From NCBI GenBank assembly GCA_020746875.1, contig JAGTJL010000012.1, forward strand, positions 1,054,001 to 1,118,000: 64,000 nt of DNA. The letters run 5' to 3'. Positions 58,142 through 64,000 of this stretch are shown one piece after another; positions within the stretch are counted from its first letter, which is position 1, and every line of letters begins with the position of its first letter. The notes under the pieces are model-generated. The model did no database searches. It saw nothing but the letters and a program-made list of their open reading frames with translations, and was not told where the DNA came from. Position numbers and translations under genes: made by a program. The stretch is from Rhexocercosporidium sp. MPI-PUGE-AT-0058. Lineage: Eukaryota; Ascomycota; Leotiomycetes; Helotiales.

Positions 58142-59877
58142 CTAGGTCAAGTATCTGAACTTCTGGTTCTGGTCCCCGAGAGTACTGACATCAATGTGCT
58201 CCTCTGGATCGACAGGGCCATGGATCCTGTCTCTCTTCTTGTTCTCAGCGTCGAGTTTGAAGTGAAGCCCCAGAGCGAGGAGGACGATCAAGCCAGTGAA
58301 GCCAGCACCGAGGGAGCAGCCAAGGGTGTAGCGAGGGCTACAGAGATAAAGTCAGTAGTTGGACTGGATGGGAGACATGACGAACACAACGAAATGGATG
58401 GGAAATGGACAGGATTTGATGAACTCACCCAGAAGTCTTGGGAAACACAGCCGAGCTGACGAAAGAGCTACACTGTCCTACAATAGCCAGAATAGCCAGC
58501 CCAGCACCACGCTTTGAATCACCTCCCTGATTGTTCAGGAGCCAGGTGATATTGATAGACAGAGCAGGGAAGATACCACAAGTTGCAAGCCACACGCCGA
58601 GGTACCGCGAACCAGTGCTAAACTCGTCTTTCACGAGGACGAGGAGTAAGTACCCAACCATACCCATACAAGCGAAACCAGCGACGATATAACCGCGCAT
58701 TCCGTATCTGTCAGACGTAAAAGCTGCAACGACGCAGCAGAGGAATGCGGCAAAGTAGGGAGGGGCAGTAAGTCCTTGTGCTTGGATACTGGTGTATCCC
58801 ATATCTTTCACGATGGTAGGCAGGAAGTTGGACAGCCCAGCAAAGGAGTAGTTGCAGCAGAAGTGAATGGCAGTGTGAACGTAGTTCTGGTAGTCGGTGA
58901 GACCAGCGAAGAATTGCTTCCAGTGAACTTTGCTTTTGGCGGTTGTGTCGCGGGCTTGGAGGCGCTCGACTGCTGTTGTTTGGTCGTCTGAGTTGAGGAA
59001 TTTGGCGGTTCCGGGGGAGTCAGCCAGGAAGAAGTAGACTACTGGTGCGAATAATATGGTTGGGACACCCTCTGTTGGTGGAGTTAGGCGTGTTGAATGC
59101 AAGGAGCTAGATTGATGTAAAGACGTACCAATAATGAATAAATACCTCCAAGAACCCCAGGATGTCTCGATGTGAGTGATTCCGTAAGCAAGAGCTGATG
59201 CAAAGCAATTCGCCAAGGGAGACATCCCAAGAAGAACCGAGACTCTCAAGCCGAGTTCGCGTCTCTGATAGAAGAGCGAGAGATAATATGGAGCTCCAGC
59301 GCCAAACCCAGCCTCGAAGATTCCGAGGAGACTTCTGCAAGCGACGAGACCCGCCATGTTGTTGACGAAGCCAGAGCACATGGCTGCTGATCCCCATAGA
59401 ACACAAAGAACTGCGACGTAGATATGGGCCGGGAAGATCTTCCAGAGGAGAGTGGTCCACTCAAATACGACGTAGCAGATGTAGAAGGCATTGAGGACCC
59501 AGGTCCACTGTGGGATTTGGAATAAGTATAATGTTCGAGATCGGTTCGTGAACAGCATACCTGAGCACTATCGAGACCTAGAGCTGTCTGTGCACCAGCA
59601 GTCTTCGCATTTCCAATGTTACCTCTGTCGAGATATGATAGGACATACAACGAGCACACAAGAGGTAAAACACGTCTGTCAAACTATTCAGGGGTCAGCG
59701 CCATTCTCTCAGGTGTAGAAGTCATGCTGGACGTGCCTGATGTCTAATCCTCCTCTGGATGTTGGCGGGGACATTGGATTGCGAGATAGGTTCTTCCGGC
59801 CCCTTTTCCATCGAACTGACGTCCTCAACCTGATGTAAATCTGCTTTCTCGGTCGACCAGTCTTGTTGAACAGACAT
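58142..59877 (-). CDS. MFS transporter, allantoate-permease/Dal5-like (ACS family)
   Basis: Five exons: 59877-59737, 59683-59561, 59507-59129, 59071-58429 and 58337-58142, giving 493 residues. The N-terminus is cytosolic (MSVQQDWSTEKADLHQ). Helix 1 carries the family signature RRVLPLVCSLYVLSYLDRGNIGNAKTAG, then QWTWVLNAFYICYVVFE, AGLVACRSLLGIFEAGFGAG and PYYLSLFYQRRELGLR, the second half ADSPGTAKFL and NYSFAGLSNFLPTIVKDMGY, and a C-terminal tail, DPEEHIDVSTLGDQNQKFRYLT. Twelve membrane helices are expected at the plasma membrane. Family members carry anionic substrates such as allantoate, ureidosuccinate, nicotinate or pantothenate. Intron 1 keeps phase only with a GC donor (CAG/GCACGT). The substrate cannot be read from sequence; the regulator and amidase nearby make an allantoate- or urea-derived nitrogen source a fair guess. 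Confidence 0.88.
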
Positions 59878-60583
59878 AGCTGAATGTGACGCTCAGCTGG
59901 AATGTCTCGATGAAGGACAGATAGAGCGGTATAGTTCTCGACTAAGGGTATTGTCGCTGGCTGTGCTGGGAAGATGTTAAGGTCAATGAGATGATCTTCA
60001 TTCCTCTCGGGGTTTGACCCCAACTTATATAGAGACGAAGAAGATGGAGAACCTTGACCGGACCCTGGCCCATCAGGTCCAGCCCCCAGATTTCCCCAGA
60101 TTCCAGACTGATGGGAGTGTGGAGAAAGAGGAGTGGCGCTCAGTGGCCAAGACAGTGCAGACTAATTGCTCCGCCGCGTGCCGCAGATACCGTCTCTTTC
60201 CGCCGGCAACTACAGGAGAAGTGCGGAACATGGCGGATCTTGACTTCCAAAGCAACTTTCCAAATTTGTACATTTTATTTTACCACTGCAAGCACCCCGA
60301 AAACTTCGTTGGACTGGCGGACCCCGCAATGGAGATAGGAAGTGTATCCAAAAAAAAAAACTTAAAAAAACTTGGAACTTTGAATCCGAGCGGGTGCTTT
60401 TGTTTGGTCCGTTTGGGTGAGTCCACACTCGCCTGGATATGTATATAAACAACCCAGTATCCAGCTCCAATATAAGACCTCTCCCACCATCACCAGCCAC
60501 TTTGAGTCCATCGAAAGATCATCTTAGATCCAGCCAACTTTTTCATATCCAATCTCTACCTCAACCACCAGAAAATATCTACA
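59878..60583. promoter_or_regulatory. Bidirectional promoter of MFS and PEP-mutase-family genes
   Basis: A 706-bp segment separates the start codons of the divergent MFS gene (-) and ICL/PEPM gene (+). Each side has a TATA box: TATATAAG on the minus strand at 60024-60031, 147 bases before the MFS start, and TATATAAA on the plus strand at 60442-60449, 135 bases before the other. An A-rich run lies at 60351-60369. Shared control of the two genes is plausible. Confidence 0.6.
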
Positions 60584-61704
60584 ATGTCCAAACCAATCGT
60601 AAATACAGTCGAATACCCTTTCAAATTCGACTCCCCAGTCCCAATAAAAGCCGGCAAACTAGGTCAACTCACACAAACCACCCTCTCCCTCCCCAATGTC
60701 CGCGGCCGCATCCCCTCCATCCAGGCCTCTCGCCTCCGAACCATGATGATCGAAGCACACAACGACCCCACAAAGATCCTCGCGCACGCCTGTTCCTACG
60801 ACGGACTCAGCTCGCGCTTGGTGGAAGAAGCTGGCTTCCCAATGTGCTTCCTCGCGGGATACTCTGTGTCGAGCGCGTACGGACTTCCTGATACGGGATA
60901 CATCGCTTGCCAGGAGATGTGTGATACCATTCAGAATGTCGTGCGTCAGGTCAGTGTCCCTGTTATGGCGGATGGGGATACCGGGTATGGGAGTCCTATG
61001 AATGTGAAGCGGACTGTGGAGTGTTATGCCACTGCTGGAGCTGCGGGAGTCATGATCGAGGACCAAACCTGGCCGAAGCGTAAGCGAACCCTCTATTTAC
61101 ATTCACTTGTCATCGTGGAATTTGCTAACATTCCAAATCAGGATGTGGACATACCAAGGGTAAAGCCGTGGTAGGCAGAGGCGAAGCCTTTGCTCGCATT
61201 CAAGCAGCGTGCGATGCCCGTGATGAAGGACTCGACATCTTCGTCCTCGCGCGAACCGATTCTCTCATTCTCGGCTGGGACGAAGCCATCGCGAGAGCGA
61301 AGGAGTTCGTTCGCATTGGTGTCGACGCAGTCTTCATAGAAGCACTCCCAGATCAAGATGCCATGCGAAAAGCCGTCAAAGAGGTTGGAGCACCGATCTT
61401 CGCTAACATCATCGAGGGTGGAAAGACCGAGAACCTCTCTGCCAAAGACCTTGCTGAGTTGGGTTTCTGCGCTGTGGCGTATCCTTGGACCTTGGTGGCT
61501 GCTAAGCTGAGAAGTATTCGTGAAACTCTGGAGAATTTGAAGAAGAGTATGACAATTGGCGCCCCGCCAGCTATTCTGAGCTATTCTGAGGTCTGTGAGG
61601 GTGTGGGATTTAATAAGTACTGGGAACGAGAGGAGAAGTACAAGTTTGAGAAGTTTTACAAGGGAGAGACGAACACAACGAATGGGACAAATGGGACAAA
61701 GTGA
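60584..61704 (+). CDS. Isocitrate lyase/PEP mutase-superfamily enzyme
   Basis: Exons 60584-61079 and 61142-61704 encode 352 residues. The TIM-barrel core has the Mg-binding motif VMADGDTGYGSP (Asp130, Asp132), AAGVMIEDQTWPKRCGHTKGK (Glu159, Asp160 and the KRCGH active loop, residues 165-169), then DIFVLARTDS and PIFANIIEGGKTEN. These are the hallmarks of the PEP mutase/2-methylisocitrate-lyase-like branch (oxaloacetate hydrolase, dimethylmalate lyase, carboxyPEP mutase); the KRCGH cysteine favours C-C lyase activity. The exact substrate is not decided by the sequence. N-terminal 45 residues are variable. The C-terminus ends in an Asn/Gly/Thr repeat (TNTTNGTNGTK). Divergent from an MFS carrier, so enzyme and carrier may handle the same organic acid. 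Confidence 0.88.
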
Positions 61705-61839
61705 TGATGATCTAGTCTTATGTCAAATAACAAAATGGCAATTGGCAAACATGACCCAACTCCGTTGCCCACTACCAATCTAAAACGCCGATCCACATGC
61801 TCATGATCCGTAAATCAACACTAGCTGACAACCAGCTCT

Positions 61840-63300
61840 TTATGAGTCCCATATTGGCCCGAAAGCTGGGATGCCTCGACTTTCCATTTCGTACACAAGG
61901 TGTTTCGACAGAGACTTATTGCTGACGCAGAAAATGGCCTCTGCTCCCTCTTCAACATACAGCTTGTACGCTAAAGCAACTAGGTCTTTGCGTCCGACAG
62001 CATGCGTATCAATCACAACAGCCTCCGGATCCACCTCAAGCACTCGATCGCAAATCTCATCTCCAAATGTGTGTCTAGGCTCTGGTGCGCTCCATAAGAC
62101 TCTGCATCTTGTCGCGGGAATGTTCATCATAGTTCCCAGGCAAGGTCCAATGCCCGAGCCAGTAGTTACGATGATGACTTTTCGAAATAGCTGGGCCATG
62201 CATAGAACTCCAACAGTAGGAATACCACGAGTATAATACCACTTCTTAGGATTGTTGATGGCCCTTCTGGTCCAATCACCCGCGTTCGAGACAATCAGTG
62301 AGCCACCATTGCCATCTCTCTCGGGGATACATGCGAACGAATGCCATTCTTTGAGCGGTGTGTCGGCAATGCGGTAGACGACACAGTTGGGGATTTTCTC
62401 CGATAAATGGATTCGAATGGCATGGACTCCTACGCCTAAGCGTTCTGGCTGGATCTTCAGGCGGCGGAGACGCATCCATGGTAGCGCGACATGAAAGCAG
62501 GATGCCATCAGCAGCCAGAATGCAGGCAATTTTGTGAGGACTGCTCCAGGTGAAGCTGGACCAGCTTGATGACCGAGTGCTCGAGTGAAGAGCCACAACT
62601 CGGGCCAAAAAATAGCCAGCACTGCCCAGCCACCAAATCGATGTATGTTCTCAAAAGTGTTATGCCTCGAAGCTCGAAAGGTAGGATAGGCGGTGATAAG
62701 CATCGTCCAAAGAACTCCAACCACCACAAAGGACCATAGAATGATGAGAGGATCTGCAATTCGAATCGTGACAAATTCCCATGTCAAGATTGCTGCAAGT
62801 AATGTAAACCACAATACTGAACAGACTGCTGCACCACTATGAAGCCCCCCGTATTCGTACATTTTGGCCAACGACCTTCTCAACCTCAGAGGTGCCCAGA
62901 ACGGAACGAACCAGCAGATCTTGAACAAGAGATTTATGATATAGTCCTGGCGCATGAGAATAGCCAGTAGCATATTTGCGGATGCTACAGTAGATATGTC
63001 GACTAGTAGAGGGGAGTATTTCGATCTTCGTTTCATCGTGAGTATGCGGTGGCCGTGCCAGATGTTGATAATGAATATCGATAGGAATATCCGTCGATAT
63101 ACGCCGAACACTGTCCATCTGGCATATCGAAGGAAGCGTCCTTTTGGTGGAAGAGCAATAGGAAGTATACGCTCCGCAGAAGTGCTGGCATTGTAAAACT
63201 TGCTGTCTGTCAAGACCTCCTCTTCTGCGAGGAATGGCTCGGCCTCGAAGTCCTCCTCAGCCCCCACTAGAGAGTCCATCTCCAACGCTTTTGTAGCCAT
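61840..63300 (-). CDS. tmpA: TmpA-like integral membrane flavoprotein
   Basis: A single exon of 486 residues. An acidic N-terminus (EEDFEAEPFLAEEEV) precedes about six membrane helices (near IFLSIFIINIWHGHRIL, LLAILMRQDYIINLLFKICWFVPFWA, LHSGAAVCSVLWFTLLAAIL, LIILWSFVVVGVLWTMLI, WAVLAIFWPELWLFTRAL, AFWLLMASCFHVALPWMRL). A cytosolic ferredoxin-reductase-like part follows, with the nucleotide-binding loop VIIVTTGSGIGPCLGTM and the C-terminal IFCVSNKSLSKHLVYEMESRGIPAFGPIWDS. This is the layout of Aspergillus nidulans TmpA, a membrane flavoprotein that influences conidiation, and of the related C-terminal halves of some large NRPS-like fungal proteins. Here it stands alone. Haem-binding histidines of true ferric reductases are not clearly conserved. 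The start is the first ATG. Confidence 0.85.
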   Translation of the reverse strand: MATKALEMDSLVGAEEDFEAEPFLAEEEVLTDSKFYNASTSAERILPIALPPKGRFLRYARWTVFGVYRRIFLSIFIINIWHGHRILTMKRRSKYSPLLVDISTVASANMLLAILMRQDYIINLLFKICWFVPFWAPLRLRRSLAKMYEYGGLHSGAAVCSVLWFTLLAAILTWEFVTIRIADPLIILWSFVVVGVLWTMLITAYPTFRASRHNTFENIHRFGGWAVLAIFWPELWLFTRALGHQAGPASPGAVLTKLPAFWLLMASCFHVALPWMRLRRLKIQPERLGVGVHAIRIHLSEKIPNCVVYRIADTPLKEWHSFACIPERDGNGGSLIVSNAGDWTRRAINNPKKWYYTRGIPTVGVLCMAQLFRKVIIVTTGSGIGPCLGTMMNIPATRCRVLWSAPEPRHTFGDEICDRVLEVDPEAVVIDTHAVGRKDLVALAYKLYVEEGAEAIFCVSNKSLSKHLVYEMESRGIPAFGPIWDS

Positions 63301-64000
63301 GCTGATAATCCAAGGGCTCTGCGGGGTCCCGGATACACCTCTGCTCCAGAATTCTCGTCCTGTTTATCCCCAAACTCGCAAGGTACAAGTTGATTGTTTG
63401 ACTCCTGTGTGAGCTCGACAGTCGAGGACTAACGAGATCACATAAAATGGCCCTATAATGTCGGTATCGGAGGCGTAATATCATCGACTTGGTGCAACTA
63501 ATCCCCCCAGATTGCCATCACCCAAACTTTCGCCGCTTACCAATTTCGCATGTTGATGTGTAGAACGAGTGCAAGTGCCCGAAGAGCGAAACAGATAACT
63601 GAGTTGGGAGAGAAGGGGAAATAGAGCAGGAAAGAGAGGACTAGAAATAATGAGCTGACTTACCGTAGCCTTGGACCTGGAGGGAGGTCACCAAGTGCTG
63701 AACCCCTGAGAGTCTATTGCCTGCACTAAATCAGCCACAACACCCCTTTTTGGTCGGTATCTCGTATCTCTGCAAGGGGGTGGGGGTTTTCAACCGCATG
63801 GTAGGTTCGACTATATGCGTCGTTCATCAAGGCTAAGGTTGAGGCGCCATCAGCATCACCAAGGCACACAGATGTATTGTAACTTGTAAGACGATGCGAT
63901 GTTGAAGATCAGCCGTAAAGAAGACTCGCGTCGATGAATGTCCAGAAGTTTGACACTTGATAGGACGGAAGGAGGTTTAAGCTTATCGCGAGTAGCGTGC
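63301..64000. other. Spacer at right edge
   Basis: Promoter side of the TmpA-like gene, then no recognisable feature to the window end. Confidence 0.5.

Overview
The window is nuclear DNA of a filamentous ascomycete (Pezizomycotina; a leotiomycete-like fungus is my best guess, from protein style only). Evidence: single genes each with their own spacer, short GT-AG introns (about 46-80 bp), pyrimidine-rich leaders, and typically fungal families (Zn2Cys6 regulator, DUF6594, DUF7580, acuF-like C2H2 protein, CSC1-type channel, fungal tyrosinase, TmpA-like flavoprotein). I saw no rRNA, tRNA, CRISPR or prokaryotic operon features. All exon models below were joined by hand and checked for phase, but no transcript data were available.

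Layout. 0.5-6.1 kb: two divergent, multi-exon, self/non-self-type genes (acuF-like C2H2 protein on -, DUF7580 protein on +). Both are interrupted by nonsense codons that all look like C-to-T changes in the coding strand (six in one, one in the other). 8.3-11.4 kb: CSC1/DUF221 membrane channel. 14.7-15.6 kb: GPI-type secreted protein. 17.1-22.2 kb: DUF6594 membrane protein (-), a tiny 87-residue protein and a caspase-like protein (both +). 24.2-25.3 kb: DHDPS-family aldolase. 25.3-32.3 kb: nearly 7 kb without a convincing gene. 32.3-33.8 kb: enoyl-reductase-like MDR protein. 35.3 kb: small secreted protein. 37-43 kb: MYND protein, a 9-exon tyrosinase, and a small orphan membrane protein (all -). 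43.9-46.0 kb: a decayed piggyBac-type transposon with inverted repeats, next to a broken secreted-protein gene. 46.8-48.0 kb: SDR.

48.8-61.7 kb is the most coherent block. It holds a single polypeptide that joins a GNAT acetyltransferase to an allophanate-hydrolase-like amidase with an intact Lys-Ser-Ser triad, then a Dal81/TamA-like regulator, then a Dal5/allantoate-permease-like MFS transporter divergent from an isocitrate lyase/PEP-mutase family enzyme. In yeast, Dal81, Dal5 and the allophanate hydrolase of Dur1,2 belong to one allantoin/urea nitrogen programme, so this neighbourhood may be a loosely clustered nitrogen-salvage locus. That link is inference from family identity and position. 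The window closes with a TmpA-like membrane flavoprotein (-).

The best candidates for something undescribed are the GNAT-amidase fusion with its nitrogen-regulon neighbours, and the strand-biased C-to-T nonsense decay of the paired immune-type genes, which differs from the two-strand RIP-like decay of the transposon.
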